Position numbers and translations under genes: made by a program
NCBI RefSeq assembly: GCF_005402965.1
Contig: NZ_BJCF01000001.1
Span: forward strand, 157,953-221,952
Length of the DNA: 64,000 nucleotides
Origin: Dolichospermum planctonicum
GTDB taxonomy: Bacteria; Cyanobacteriota; Cyanobacteriia; Cyanobacteriales; Nostocaceae
Direction of reading: 5' to 3'
Shown: positions 9,613 through 19,438 of the stretch, piece by piece
How the letters are laid out: every line of letters begins with the position of its first letter
How positions within the stretch are numbered: position 1 is the first letter of the stretch
The notes under the pieces: generated by a model
Seen by the model: the letters and a program-made list of their open reading frames with translations, nothing else
Database searches by the model: none
Told to the model about the DNA's origin: nothing

Positions 9613-10020
9613 ATGCCAAAATGCCAAAACAAATGTCAGTATAATAGCATGAATAATGGAGCAAACCCACTAACTAACGAATCCCTAGCTACATTAGAGC
9701 CGGGAGACCATTCACACCATCACAATCATACAGATCATACACATTCTCATGTCCACAGTGAAGAGTCTTTACGGCGGATTATTAACCGACTTTCGCGCAT
9801 AGAAGGCCATGTACGTGGTATTAAAAATATGGTACAACAAAATACTTCGTGTCCTGATGTATTATTACAAATTGCGGCTGTCCGTGGTGCATTAGATAAG
9901 GTAGCACGCATTGTGCTAGATGAACATTTAACTGAGTGTATCGCTAGGGCTGCCCAAGAAGGTAATATGGAATCGGAAATTGAACAATTAAAAGCCGCTT
10001 TAGATAGATTTTTACCCTAA
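9613..10020 (+). CDS. inrS: InrS-like nickel/copper-sensing repressor (CsoR/RcnR family)
   Basis: A 135-residue DUF156 protein. The CsoR core runs from SLRRIINRLSRIEGHVRGI (about 52-70) to the end. The metal-site residues of the family are present: Cys80, His105 and Cys109. A His-rich N-terminal extension (HSHHHNHTDHTHSHVH, about 33-48) resembles the extension of Synechocystis InrS, which senses nickel and represses a nickel exporter. The repressor is expected to leave DNA on metal binding. No exporter gene is next to it here. ATG at 9613 and an in-frame ATG at 9649 are both possible; the residues between are not conserved-looking. Confidence 0.85.
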   Translation: MPKCQNKCQYNSMNNGANPLTNESLATLEPGDHSHHHNHTDHTHSHVHSEESLRRIINRLSRIEGHVRGIKNMVQQNTSCPDVLLQIAAVRGALDKVARIVLDEHLTECIARAAQEGNMESEIEQLKAALDRFLP

Positions 10021-10045
10021 TTCTTAACTTTTAACTGCGGTATTT

Positions 10046-10870
10046 ATGACTGGGAATCAATATCAATTTCACTATTCTTTAAATCATAATGCACATAAAC
10101 CAATAATTCTATTTTTACATGGTTTTATGGGTAATATTTATGAATTTGATCAAGTCATTAAATTACTATTTGATGATTTTTCCTATCTGATTATTGATTT
10201 ACCTGGACATGGAAAAACTCAGGTTTTAGATGATGAATACTATACCATGCCATCTACAGCCACAGCCATTATACAATTATTAGATAAATTAAAAATTGAC
10301 CAATGCTATTTAATTGGTTATTCTCTGGGAGGAAGATTAGCTTTATATCTCACTCTCCATTTTCCCAGTAGGTTTATTAAGGTTATTTTAGAATCTGCTT
10401 CCCCTGGTTTAGCAACAGAAATGGCCAGGTTAGCTAGAATTAAAAGTGATGCTCAAATAGCTAGGAAATTAACGAGAATAATCAATAAAGATGATTTTTA
10501 TCACTTTCTCAATAATTGGTATCAACAACGGATTTTTGGGAAGATTAAAAATCATCCCCAATACCAATGTATGATCGCAAGTAGATTAACAAATCATCCC
10601 CCAAATTTAGTTAAATCATTGCAGTTTATGGGAACAGGTTCTCAACCTTGTTTATGGGAATTACTCACAGAAAATACTATTCCTCTCCTATTATTGGTGG
10701 GAGAAGAAGATCAAAAATTTATTGATATTAATATAGCAATAACTGAAAAATGTAAGTTTGCTAAATTACAAATAATTCATGATGTTGGACATAATATTCA
10801 CCTGGAAAATACTTTAGCATTTGTGCAGAATATTCAAGATTTTTTCTGCCATGCTTCTAATTTTGCATAA
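10046..10870 (+). CDS. menH: Alpha/beta hydrolase, probable MenH (SHCHC synthase)
   Basis: A 274-residue alpha/beta hydrolase. The oxyanion-side motif HGFMG is at 25-29, the nucleophile elbow GYSLGG places Ser93, the acid is in VGEEDQKF and the base His in DVGHNIH near the C-terminus. HGFxG together with GYSxGGR is typical of MenH, which releases pyruvate to give SHCHC on the route to phylloquinone. It starts 25 bp after the regulator gene and its 3' end overlaps the convergent DUF1611 gene by 14 bp. A generic esterase is the alternative, since other men genes are not adjacent. Confidence 0.65.
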   Translation: MTGNQYQFHYSLNHNAHKPIILFLHGFMGNIYEFDQVIKLLFDDFSYLIIDLPGHGKTQVLDDEYYTMPSTATAIIQLLDKLKIDQCYLIGYSLGGRLALYLTLHFPSRFIKVILESASPGLATEMARLARIKSDAQIARKLTRIINKDDFYHFLNNWYQQRIFGKIKNHPQYQCMIASRLTNHPPNLVKSLQFMGTGSQPCLWELLTENTIPLLLLVGEEDQKFIDINIAITEKCKFAKLQIIHDVGHNIHLENTLAFVQNIQDFFCHASNFA

Positions 10871-11903
10871 CTGCATTCAACAACAATTCAGCCCCGAAAC
10901 GAATGGGATCTGTACAAGGTAGTCCGGTTTCTGTTATGATTTGAGCGATCGCATTTTTTGCCTCTAATTCCTCTAAATTCCTGGTATTTAAAGCTATACC
11001 CACCACATTGATGTTCCCAAAAGCACCAGCACCACGGGCAACGATTTCATACATTTGGATCACTTCCGGTAATGGGGGAATCGGTATACTGGGATTATTA
11101 CGGTTGTGAGTTTGTCCCGCTTGATGCACTAATATTAAATGTGTAGGTTGAGAACCGCGAATTAACGGTAAAGTGGCTGTTGAACCAGGGTGTAAAAGAG
11201 AACCTTGTCCTTCAATTTGCAGAATGTCGTAATGTTGACCAAAACGCATCACTAACTGTTCCACCGCACCAGCCGCAAAGTCTACCCGCACAGCATCTAA
11301 AGCCACCCCTTCTCCTTCCAACATTAACCCAGTTTGACCAGTGGCTAAGAACTTAGAACGGATACCCCATAATTTAGCCGTCCGATGTAATTCTAGACTA
11401 GTGGACATTTTTCCAATGGCCATATCTGTCCCCACTGTCAAAACTCGGCGACAGGGTAGATTCCGCGCCAGTCCAGATGCTACATCTAAATTGGCTGGTT
11501 CTCTCCGTACATCCCAAATTAATTGTCCTGGTTTGAGGAGGGCATTTAATTCAGGTATATTCGCTAGGGGTGTATGTAATCCATTTACCAAGGACATTCC
11601 GGCTTTGAGAGCATCTTTGATATCAGCCCAATAATCATCAGGAACAGCACCACCTTTGGGAGCAATCCCAATTACCAAAACCTCCGGCTTATACTGTAAT
11701 GCTGCTGTCATAGATGCCACAATCGGCACATCTCGCTGAATACCTGTTAACTCTACTAAAGATTTACCTACAGATTCTCTGTCAATTACAGCCACAATAG
11801 GGGATTCACTATAGCGTAAAATTGATAACCCTGTTTTTCCCTGAACTCCAGTAATTCCCTCATGGAGAAGAATTGCTATTTTTTGATTAAGCGACAGACG
11901 CAC
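10857..11903 (-). CDS. dgcN: DUF1611 protein, DgcN-like (N-acetyl-D-glutamate deacetylase family)
   Basis: A 348-residue DUF1611 protein with a P-loop-like VGTDMAIGKMSTSLEL (about 157-172), the fingerprint IEGQGSLLHPG (about 230-240) and a conserved C-terminal GIALNTRNL. The family includes DgcN, which works with DgcA in D-glutamate use in marine bacteria. Here it overlaps by 17 bp the 3' end of an upstream enolase-superfamily gene, the same pairing. The overlap implies translational coupling. Whether the cyanobacterial pair acts on N-acetyl-D-glutamate or on cell-wall peptides is not known. Confidence 0.75.
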   Translation of the reverse strand: MRLSLNQKIAILLHEGITGVQGKTGLSILRYSESPIVAVIDRESVGKSLVELTGIQRDVPIVASMTAALQYKPEVLVIGIAPKGGAVPDDYWADIKDALKAGMSLVNGLHTPLANIPELNALLKPGQLIWDVRREPANLDVASGLARNLPCRRVLTVGTDMAIGKMSTSLELHRTAKLWGIRSKFLATGQTGLMLEGEGVALDAVRVDFAAGAVEQLVMRFGQHYDILQIEGQGSLLHPGSTATLPLIRGSQPTHLILVHQAGQTHNRNNPSIPIPPLPEVIQMYEIVARGAGAFGNINVVGIALNTRNLEELEAKNAIAQIITETGLPCTDPIRFGAELLLNAVMQN

Positions 11904-12939
11904 TGTATTTTACTCCCAAACCAGGTAAATTATTTGGCAAAACTCTCCCATTCTCTACCAGCGCACCGCTAAAAGGATCATCAATTAAATTCAAATGACT
12001 ATCTAAATCCAAATAATCAGCTAGTGGTGCAAGTTGTAAAGCGGCGGTATTAGCCAGAGAACTATCAGAATAGCAGCCAAACATCACTTGTAAATTATGA
12101 GCTTTGGCTGTATGTACCATTCGCATGGCCTCGGTAATTCCCCCAGATTTCATTAATTTAATATTAATTCCATCTACATTATCAGCTAATTGGGGAATAT
12201 CCGCACTAGTAAAGCAACTTTCATCCGCAAAAATGGGTAAGGGGGAATGTTTTTTCAACTTAGCTAAATTTGCTTCTTCACCTCTTGCTAAGGGCTGTTC
12301 TATATATTTTATCCCTAAATCAGCTAACCAACTACACATATTAATAGCATCTGCTAAATTCCAACCTCCGTTAGCATCAACAAATACATCTCTTTCCCCT
12401 GTTGCTTCCCGTACGGCTAAAAACATTTTTTGATCTGCTTCTATTCCTTGAGTTGAACCTAATTTGACTTTGAATAACTGCACATCCATAAATTGTAACC
12501 AGTCTTGGGTTCTGGCTTTGGCACCTGCTGGGGAATTAATCCCAATTGTTACCGATGTTGATACTATAGCACTTTTATTTAGTCCCCAAAGTTGCCATAA
12601 AGGTAAACCTAATCGCTTACCTATCCAGTCGTGTAATGCCATATCTAAGGCTGCTTTAACGGCGGAAGGAATTTGCATTTGTTCTAATAGTGACTCAATT
12701 TCCTGTCTTTGCCAAGGGCTAAATTTCTGAAATATAGGTATAATTTGCTCAATAGTATTGATGATTTGCTCAGTAGTTTGTCTGTAGTTACCCACCCCAA
12801 AGGGAGATGCTTCTCCCCAACCTTCAATCCCTTCCTGTGCGATTTGTAACCAAATATTTGTTGATTGTGCTGTTGTTCCGCGACTAATTGTTAAGGGAAA
12901 TCGTTTATTAACGGTAAAAGGTTGAAAATTAATTTGCAT
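11887..12939 (-). CDS. dgcA: Dipeptide epimerase / N-acyl amino acid racemase (DgcA-like, enolase superfamily)
   Basis: A 350-residue muconate-lactonizing/enolase-superfamily enzyme. An N-terminal capping domain leads into the barrel with the KxK base in LFKVKLG (about 155-161), metal ligands in DANGG, IEQPL and ADES, the second base in INIKLMKSGG, and DLDSHL near the C-terminus. The late DxD is characteristic of L-Ala-D/L-Glu epimerases. Family known role: epimerising the alpha-carbon of Glu in murein dipeptides or N-acetyl-Glu. It is the first gene of a two-gene unit with the DUF1611 gene. o-Succinylbenzoate synthase (MenC) is less likely because of the DxD motif. Confidence 0.8.
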   Translation of the reverse strand: MQINFQPFTVNKRFPLTISRGTTAQSTNIWLQIAQEGIEGWGEASPFGVGNYRQTTEQIINTIEQIIPIFQKFSPWQRQEIESLLEQMQIPSAVKAALDMALHDWIGKRLGLPLWQLWGLNKSAIVSTSVTIGINSPAGAKARTQDWLQFMDVQLFKVKLGSTQGIEADQKMFLAVREATGERDVFVDANGGWNLADAINMCSWLADLGIKYIEQPLARGEEANLAKLKKHSPLPIFADESCFTSADIPQLADNVDGINIKLMKSGGITEAMRMVHTAKAHNLQVMFGCYSDSSLANTAALQLAPLADYLDLDSHLNLIDDPFSGALVENGRVLPNNLPGLGVKYSASVA

Positions 12940-12983
12940 AAGTATATAAAATCGGGAAAAGGAGTATATTAAGAATCAAGAAA

Positions 12984-13006
12984 AGCCGTCCTTCTAGGAC
13001 GGGGCT
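12984..13006. repeat. IS200/IS605-like terminal hairpin remnant
   Basis: The hairpin agccgtcct-tct-aggacggggct lies in the spacer between the divergent epimerase and NUDIX genes. This shape and wording resembles subterminal hairpins of IS200/IS605 elements in cyanobacteria. No transposase or second end is nearby, so it would be a solo end. It may also act as a weak terminator. Confidence 0.4.
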
Positions 13007-13034
13007 TGTATCCCATATTTTCGGTCATGAAATT

Positions 13035-13607
13035 ATGAATAATTTACAGAAATGGCAAATACTAAGCTCAAAAATGGTCATAAATGAGCCAATGTGTCAA
13101 ATTCGACAAGATCAGATAGAATTGCCAAATGGTAAAATCATAGACGACTATTTTATCAGTATAAAACCAGATGTTGCCATAATTTTACCCATTACTAAAA
13201 ATCAAGAGATTATTTTTGTGCGTCAATATAGACACGCTATAGGGGAATTTGTCATGGAACTTCCTGCGGGTAGATTTGACGTAAATATAGAAAATCCAGA
13301 AAGCGCAGCAGTCAGGGAATTACGCGAAGAAACGGGCTATTGGGCAGAAGATGTGCGAAAAATCGCAACCCTTTATGATAAACCCAGTAAAGACACTAAT
13401 CAAATACATTTATTTTTAGCGGAAAATGTGGTGAAAGTAGGAGAACAACAAAATCTGGATATTACTGAGGAAATAGAAGTAGTTTTAATTTCTATAGATT
13501 CAGTATTTAAGTGCATTGCTGAAGGTGAAATCTCTGTAACTGGAACTATTGCGGCTCTTTTCTTGGGTTTAAGCAATAGGTCTTCTATTCTTCCTAATAC
13601 AATATAA
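13035..13607 (+). CDS. NUDIX hydrolase, ADP-ribose pyrophosphatase type
   Basis: A 190-residue NUDIX protein. The Nudix box is visible as G(78)...E with RELREETGYW (about 95-104), preceded by ELPAGRFD, which is the ADP-ribose pyrophosphatase style. It also has an upstream IIFVRQYRHAIGEFVMELPAG block shared with ADPRase enzymes. It likely hydrolyses ADP-ribose or other nucleoside diphosphate sugars in the cytoplasm. The start is the first ATG after the divergent spacer. The C-terminal tail is hydrophobic and short. Substrate cannot be fixed from sequence. Confidence 0.85.
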   Translation: MNNLQKWQILSSKMVINEPMCQIRQDQIELPNGKIIDDYFISIKPDVAIILPITKNQEIIFVRQYRHAIGEFVMELPAGRFDVNIENPESAAVRELREETGYWAEDVRKIATLYDKPSKDTNQIHLFLAENVVKVGEQQNLDITEEIEVVLISIDSVFKCIAEGEISVTGTIAALFLGLSNRSSILPNTI

Positions 13608-13734
13608 GCTGTTACCTGTCACTTTCTGTCCTATCACCTGTTAATAATCAAGTCTGGCAGTTACACTAGATCAGGAAACTGTAATTTCTAGATATGACAA
13701 GTTCTCAGAAAAACAGCCATAAAGGATAACTATT

Positions 13735-15648
13735 ATGAAAAATTTGCACAAAAATTCTTTGCACAAACAGCATTTATCAGGTTCGTCTTCAACTCATGTT
13801 TTAACTGGTATGATAGCTGCTGGGTTGATAATGTTACCTGGTATAGTTGGTGCTAGTCCCGTTTTAGCGCAGCAAAAAACAGAGCGTAATTCTTTAACTT
13901 ATGGGGAGTTAATTCAGAAGGCGGATAAAGGCGAAGTTAAAAAGGTTGAATTGGATCAAACTGAGCAGATAGCTAGGGTTTATTTAACTGGACAAAAGCC
14001 GAATACACCTCCTCTACAGGTGCGCCTTTTAGAGCAAAATCCAGAATTAGTGAATAAACTTAGGGAAAAAAATGTTGATTTTGGTGAGGTTTCCTCCGCT
14101 GGAAACAGGGTTGCTGTAGGGTTGTTAATTAATCTCATGTGGATTTTACCCCTGGTGGCTTTAATGATATTATTCCTGCGTCGTTCTGCAAATGCTTCTA
14201 ACCAGGCTATGAGTTTTGGTAAATCTCGCGCCCGCTTTCAAATGGAAGCAAAAACCGGGGTCAAATTTGCTGATGTCGCAGGAGTGAATGAAGCCAAAGA
14301 AGAATTAGAGGAAGTTGTGACTTTCTTAAAACTGCCGGAAAAATTTACCGCTGTAGGTGCGAAAATTCCCAAGGGTGTGTTACTAATTGGACCGCCGGGA
14401 ACTGGGAAAACTCTACTAGCAAAGGCTATTGCAGGTGAAGCAGGTGTACCTTTTTTCAGTATGTCTGGCTCGGAATTTGTGGAGATGTTTGTGGGTGTGG
14501 GTGCTTCCCGTGTCCGTGATTTGTTCAAAAAAGCTAAGGATAATGCTCCCTGTATCATTTTTATTGATGAAATTGACGCGGTAGGTAGACAACGGGGTGC
14601 GGGTATTGGTGGGGGAAATGATGAACGAGAACAAACTCTTAACCAGCTATTAACGGAAATGGACGGTTTTGAGGGAAATACGGGGATTATTATTATTGCT
14701 GCTACTAACCGCCCAGATGTTCTAGATTCGGCTTTGTTACGTCCAGGGCGCTTTGATAGACAGGTGATTGTGGACGTTCCAGATTTGAAGGGAAGAGAGG
14801 AAATTTTGACAGTCCATGCTCAAAATAAGAAGATTGACCCTAGTGTATCATTAGCAGCGATCGCTCGGCGCACTCCTGGGTTTACTGGTGCTGATTTAGC
14901 TAATTTACTCAATGAAGCTGCTATTTTGACGGCTAGAAGACGCAAGGAAGCGGTGAGCGATTTAGAAGTTGATAATGCGATAGATCGAGTAGTTGCGGGT
15001 ATGGAAGGAACTGCTTTAGTAGATAGCAAAAGTAAACGCCTCATTGCTTATCATGAAGTGGGACACGCTTTGGTAGGTACGTTGGTTAAGGATCATGATC
15101 CTGTCCAAAAAGTTACTTTAATTCCCAGGGGACAAGCATTAGGTTTAACTTGGTTTACTCCCAATGAAGAACAGGGTTTAATTTCCCGTTCCCAGATTTT
15201 AGCTCGAATTGCCGCGACTTTGGGCGGTCGTGCGGCGGAGGAAATCGTTTTTGGAAAAGCAGAAGTGACTACCGGTGCGGGAAATGATTTACAACAAGTG
15301 ACTAATATGGCTAGACAAATGGTAACAAAGTTTGGAATGTCTGATTTAGGTCTAGTTTCTTTGGAAAATCAAAATAATAATGAGGTATTTTTAGACCGGG
15401 ACTGGATGAATAAATCTGAATATTCGGAGGAAATTGCTGCTAAAATTGATGCTACAGTTCGGGAAATTGTCAGCAAATGCTATATTCAAGCTAAGGAAAT
15501 CATCCAGGAAAACCGTTTAATTTTGGAGCGGGTGGTTGATTTGTTGATAGAACAAGAAACTATTGACGGTGATGTTTTTCGGAAAATTGTCGCCGATAAT
15601 ACTGCAATTCAACTAAAAACTCATCAGCCGGTAGCCGTACCTTATTAA
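13735..15648 (+). CDS. ftsH: FtsH ATP-dependent zinc metalloprotease
   Basis: A 637-residue membrane AAA+ protease. A hydrophobic N-terminal segment (about 20-44), a lumenal/periplasmic region and a second transmembrane helix (about 130-147) precede the AAA domain. Walker A GPPGTGKT is at about 219-226, Walker B is IIFIDEID, and the second region of homology is [18 protein letters not shown]. The zinc site is HEVGH (about 440-444) with a third acidic ligand downstream. FtsH hexamers extract and degrade membrane proteins; cyanobacterial paralogues act in photosystem II repair. A Shine-Dalgarno-like aaggat precedes the ATG. Which of the several cyanobacterial FtsH paralogues this is cannot be told here. 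Confidence 0.97.
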   Translation: MKNLHKNSLHKQHLSGSSSTHVLTGMIAAGLIMLPGIVGASPVLAQQKTERNSLTYGELIQKADKGEVKKVELDQTEQIARVYLTGQKPNTPPLQVRLLEQNPELVNKLREKNVDFGEVSSAGNRVAVGLLINLMWILPLVALMILFLRRSANASNQAMSFGKSRARFQMEAKTGVKFADVAGVNEAKEELEEVVTFLKLPEKFTAVGAKIPKGVLLIGPPGTGKTLLAKAIAGEAGVPFFSMSGSEFVEMFVGVGASRVRDLFKKAKDNAPCIIFIDEIDAVGRQRGAGIGGGNDEREQTLNQLLTEMDGFEGNTGIIIIAATNRPDVLDSALLRPGRFDRQVIVDVPDLKGREEILTVHAQNKKIDPSVSLAAIARRTPGFTGADLANLLNEAAILTARRRKEAVSDLEVDNAIDRVVAGMEGTALVDSKSKRLIAYHEVGHALVGTLVKDHDPVQKVTLIPRGQALGLTWFTPNEEQGLISRSQILARIAATLGGRAAEEIVFGKAEVTTGAGNDLQQVTNMARQMVTKFGMSDLGLVSLENQNNNEVFLDRDWMNKSEYSEEIAAKIDATVREIVSKCYIQAKEIIQENRLILERVVDLLIEQETIDGDVFRKIVADNTAIQLKTHQPVAVPY

Positions 15649-15661
15649 TTTAGATAATTTT

Positions 15662-15686
15662 TGTAGAGACGTTCCATGTCTCTACA
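15662..15686 (+). terminator. Probable terminator after ftsH
   Basis: A 9-bp perfect stem, tgtagagac / gtctctaca, with a 7-nt loop, 14 bp after the ftsH stop codon. The following ttaattt is T-rich but short. This palindrome also occurs as a dispersed repeat in cyanobacteria. Confidence 0.5.
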
Positions 15687-15776
15687 TTAATTTAAACTTC
15701 AAGAAAAAATCTCCCCATGGTGGGATTTAGTGACAGATAAACGCTAAAATTGACAATTGGAGAGTTAAACTATGCT

Positions 15777-16154
15777 ATGTTTGATATATTGCCTTTTCGC
15801 TTTGAAATAGATAAAGTTGCGATCGCTGGTACTTGTTTATGGGCTTTAGCGTTATATTTGAGTTTTTCACAGGTTAGAGAATGGGTAACGACACAACTCA
15901 ACCGCTGGTTTAATTTTGCTGAACGTTTCCTATACACTAGTCAATCAGAATTTGACAAGACTCGTCAAGCCAGAGAATCGCAAAATTCCTTTTATGCTTC
16001 ACTATTTAGCATTTTCCCCTTTTTAATATTTGGTGGTTTATCTAACTGGATTTTAGATATCAGTTTAGGTAATAGCTGGGGAGTTAGCACTGGAATACTT
16101 GTTTGTATGGGTGCTGGTGTGTATGAATTAGGACGCAGACAAGGGGAAGAATAA
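15777..16154 (+). CDS. Small membrane protein of unknown function
   Basis: About 125 residues from ATG 15777, which has ggagag about 12 bases upstream; a TTG at 15750 would add 9 residues. It has a hydrophobic helix near the N-terminus (VAIAGTCLWALALYLSF), a charged middle (FAERFLYTSQSEFDKTRQARESQ), and two further hydrophobic stretches (FSIFPFLIFGGLSNWIL and WGVSTGILVCMGAGVY), so probably three membrane segments. I do not recognise the family. Its last 43 codons were copied in the tandem duplication and recur, without a start, at 19301-19429. Confidence 0.7.
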   Translation: MFDILPFRFEIDKVAIAGTCLWALALYLSFSQVREWVTTQLNRWFNFAERFLYTSQSEFDKTRQARESQNSFYASLFSIFPFLIFGGLSNWILDISLGNSWGVSTGILVCMGAGVYELGRRQGEE

Positions 16155-16162
16155 ATTTAAGT

Positions 16163-19100
16163 TTATGCACTTTGAATACTTTCAATCATAGTTATTTCTG
16201 CATCAGTTAATTCATAGAGTTCATAAACTAATTGATTGATTTGTCTATCAGTGGCTTGAATTTGTTGCTGAATCATTCTTTTGGCTGGGGGTGTGTTTGC
16301 TTGATTGAGTTGTTGATGAAGATAAAGCATTTGTTCAACCAGTTTAATCATGTCATTATAAATCAACTGATCACTTGATTTTGATAAATCCAATAATTTA
16401 ATAGGTATTTTTTCTATAACTTGTTTATTCAAAGCAATATATCCTCCGCGAAATGGTGTACTAATTAACTTCAGAAAATGGTTGATTAATTTAGAGTTGA
16501 GAATACCCAATAAATACAGATAAGATATATTGATATTTTCCAAAATAGAAATACCATATCCACCACCTCCACCACCTCCACTACCAACAAAATAATAATC
16601 TCCATATAAATCAGTAGCAAAACAACTACCAGTAGCAATTGCTGGTACTAATAACTTTGGTGAATCAAAACGAGTATGATTTTTACGATATACATAACCA
16701 TACCAATTTTTATCCATATTACCTTTATTTCTCGCTGCTAATCGTTCTTGATTTTCCAGCATATAATTCCAGGTTAAAGGAAATCTATTTTCATAGTTAT
16801 TTACTGATAATAAAACAGATTTATTATTGATAGTTATGTAAGGGAAAATCAGACGTTTATTAACATTTTTTAGAAAATACCTACCAATATTTAATGAACC
16901 CTTCAAAAAATATTTTAAAAAATCATTTTCTAACCAATGTAAGCGCCCCGTTACTTTAGATTTACAAAGAACTTGCTGATTTTCTCTAGCTACTTCTTCA
17001 AGAATAAATATATCATCTGCATCAGTTTGTAAGCCAACAAATAAATGAGCAATATCACCTAACTTTACAGGTAATTCGTTAATTTTATAAAACCATTTTT
17101 GATCTTTTTGACTTACAAAATTCCACTCACGATCAGAGATACAAGAAATAGGAAAAGTTTGGCTAAGTATGTTATTATTTTCATGATTACGCCAATCAAT
17201 CAAACTATTAATCTTCTGAAATTCAAAAGTTTTATTTTCCCGCTTGCTTAAAAATAGTAAACAAGTGTATGTAGTTGCTTTTGTAAAAACTTGTTCATCT
17301 CCAAAATAAATAATTTGATTCAATGATTTATTTTCCGCTATCAATCTTCTAATAACTTCCCCATATTGAGCATTAAAAAACTTATGAGGTAAAATAAAAC
17401 CTAAATAGCCATCTTTTCTTAATAGCTCTAATCCCTTTTCCACAAAGACAACATAAATATCATAGTTTCCCTTACTAGCAGAAACATACTGTTGTTTATA
17501 AAATTCAACTTCTAAAGCAGCCCATTCTTTTAAAGCTTGGATTCTAATATAGGGAGGATTACCAATAACTACATCAAAACCACCTCGTTTCATAATAACA
17601 GAAAAAGCCGATTTCCAGTCAAAAATATTAACTCTATAAGCCGTATTTTCGTCTAAAAAATTTAATTGATTATGTTGATAAAATTCTGCGTCTATCAAGG
17701 TATTACCACACTGAATATTATCATCTAAATCAGGTAAAGCCCGTTCTTTAAATAACTGTAATTGTCTGGTAATTGTTTCTCCTGATTCTCCTTCTAATAC
17801 CTTTAATAACAAAGATAATTTAGTTGTTTCTACCGCTTGTTGATCAATATCAACACCATAAATATGAGTTAATAAAATTTGCTTTCTCTCACTTGCGGTT
17901 AAACGCCATTGATGATCTGAAATTTGATAGAATTTATTTTTGTATTTCTGGGGATTTTGCAGATATTGTTCTAAATACCAATCTAGGAGAAATTGATAGG
18001 CCACAATTAAAAAAGAACCCGAACCACAAGCAGGATCAATAATTGTTATATCTTGGATTTTATCTGGTTTCTTATTTTCTAAAACCTTACCAATAGTCTG
18101 TTTAATAATATAATCAACAATATAACTAGGAGTATAATAAACACCTCCAGCTTTTCTTACTTCCGGTTTATCTTCAATAACTGCTTGACGACTTGCAGAT
18201 ATTTGAATGACTTTACCTAAAAATTGTTCATAAACTTGTCCTAAAATTTCCACAGGAATCACAGAAAACTCATAAGGACTTTCTGGAGGATAGAGTTTTC
18301 TAATAATTAATGTTAAAATAGCATCATCTATAGTTAAATTCAAAGTAAAATCATCAGGATTTTCTCGTCCTTTTTCACCTTGAAAATGGAATAAACCCGA
18401 ATTATAGCGATAGTCTGCATTGATAAATAACCGCCCTAATTCTTGATAAAAATTTTCAAACTTTAATAAATTATATAACTGTTGATAAGGTTCAATTCCT
18501 CTATCTTCACAAATCCGTAAAAAGACAATTCTATTAATCGTCATTTGAACCGCAAAATTTAACTCTCTTTGTTGAATTTGGGGATTTTTCCCAACAATAT
18601 TAGCCGCTAAATTTTCTCGCCAAATTTCAATTTCTTGGAGAAATTTTTGATCAACAGTAATCCCAGCTTTAACTTTGGTTTCTGCAAATCTTTCTAAAGA
18701 ACCATTTAATACAGCTTCCTTAGAAAAAAGATCATAAATCTCTTGCCATTTTTCCACATATTTTGTATAATGAAAATGTTTGATTCTCGCTATCAAGGGA
18801 GAATCGTTTTTATTTGGCATAATTCGACAATCATAAACTGCAAATTCTTCAAAATCTGTTAAAATGCTTAAAGGTAATTTTGCAGACCAGCCATAACGTC
18901 TGACTTGAAAAGCCGCACTCATATTATTACCAACATTAACAGCGGGTTTTTTCGCTTCCACAAAAAACTTTCTTGTTCCCCCAACCCAAAAACTATAATC
19001 AGGTGCTTTGGCTTTATTTGCGTCGCTAATTTTTAAAGAATCTTCATGAACAACGTCTTTATAAATATCAGAAATTTGTCGTTCATTATTAATATCCCAC

Positions 19101-19231
19101 CCTAAAGCAGCAAAGAAAGGATTAATAAACTCAATTCTAGTTTGTGTTTCATTAATTCCCCCCGCACGATACAATTCTATCGAAGAGTGAAAATGTTCAA
19201 CAAGTTTAATAATGGTATCAGGTGCTTTCAT
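16163..19231 (-). CDS. Type IIG restriction-modification enzyme (Eco57I-like), copy 1
   Basis: About 1022 residues from ATG 19231; the frame stays open upstream, but the matching start in copy 2 supports this one. The N-terminal nuclease shows PDYSFW...FFVEAKKP, giving D78, E92 and K94 of a PD-(D/E)XK site. The adenine-methylase core has DPACGSGSF (about 400) and the motif IV NPPY (about 559), followed by a C-terminal target-recognition region (about 626-965) and a helical tail. One polypeptide should cut and methylate DNA. Residues 1-625 equal copy 2 but the recognition region does not, so a different target is likely. A glycine run (GSGGGGGGGYG) in the recognition region is coded by a GGN repeat. 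Confidence 0.9.
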   Translation of the reverse strand: MKAPDTIIKLVEHFHSSIELYRAGGINETQTRIEFINPFFAALGWDINNERQISDIYKDVVHEDSLKISDANKAKAPDYSFWVGGTRKFFVEAKKPAVNVGNNMSAAFQVRRYGWSAKLPLSILTDFEEFAVYDCRIMPNKNDSPLIARIKHFHYTKYVEKWQEIYDLFSKEAVLNGSLERFAETKVKAGITVDQKFLQEIEIWRENLAANIVGKNPQIQQRELNFAVQMTINRIVFLRICEDRGIEPYQQLYNLLKFENFYQELGRLFINADYRYNSGLFHFQGEKGRENPDDFTLNLTIDDAILTLIIRKLYPPESPYEFSVIPVEILGQVYEQFLGKVIQISASRQAVIEDKPEVRKAGGVYYTPSYIVDYIIKQTIGKVLENKKPDKIQDITIIDPACGSGSFLIVAYQFLLDWYLEQYLQNPQKYKNKFYQISDHQWRLTASERKQILLTHIYGVDIDQQAVETTKLSLLLKVLEGESGETITRQLQLFKERALPDLDDNIQCGNTLIDAEFYQHNQLNFLDENTAYRVNIFDWKSAFSVIMKRGGFDVVIGNPPYIRIQALKEWAALEVEFYKQQYVSASKGNYDIYVVFVEKGLELLRKDGYLGFILPHKFFNAQYGEVIRRLIAENKSLNQIIYFGDEQVFTKATTYTCLLFLSKRENKTFEFQKINSLIDWRNHENNNILSQTFPISCISDREWNFVSQKDQKWFYKINELPVKLGDIAHLFVGLQTDADDIFILEEVARENQQVLCKSKVTGRLHWLENDFLKYFLKGSLNIGRYFLKNVNKRLIFPYITINNKSVLLSVNNYENRFPLTWNYMLENQERLAARNKGNMDKNWYGYVYRKNHTRFDSPKLLVPAIATGSCFATDLYGDYYFVGSGGGGGGGYGISILENINISYLYLLGILNSKLINHFLKLISTPFRGGYIALNKQVIEKIPIKLLDLSKSSDQLIYNDMIKLVEQMLYLHQQLNQANTPPAKRMIQQQIQATDRQINQLVYELYELTDAEITMIESIQSA

Positions 19232-19245
19232 ATTTGAAAAAATGT

Positions 19246-19429
19246 TAGTTTTATATAAATCTATAATAACTCTTTTTTGACCAAAATTGCCAACTTTTTT
19301 AATATTTGGTGGTTTATCTAACTGGATTTTAGATATCAGTTTAGGTAATAGCTGGGGAGTTAGCACTGGAATACTTGTTTGTATGGGTGCTGGAGTGTAT
19401 GAATTAGGACGCAGACAAGGGGAAGAATA
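19246..19429. pseudogene. Gene remnants at the duplication junction
   Basis: Two fragments created by the tandem duplication. Positions 19261-19298 copy the last codons of the LpxB-like gene (minus strand, matching 22522-22559), and 19301-19429 copy the last 43 codons of the small membrane protein (plus strand, matching 16025-16153 with about one change). Neither fragment has a start and neither should be functional. They fix the orientation and the end points of the duplication. Confidence 0.85.
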
Positions 19430-19438
19430 AATTTAAGT

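Noticed and set aside
16163..19366. Upstream start for Type IIG copy 1 adding 45 residues
   Set aside because: The extra residues come from the duplicated LpxB-like tail and the junction; the homologous start at 22492 in copy 2 matches ATG 19231.
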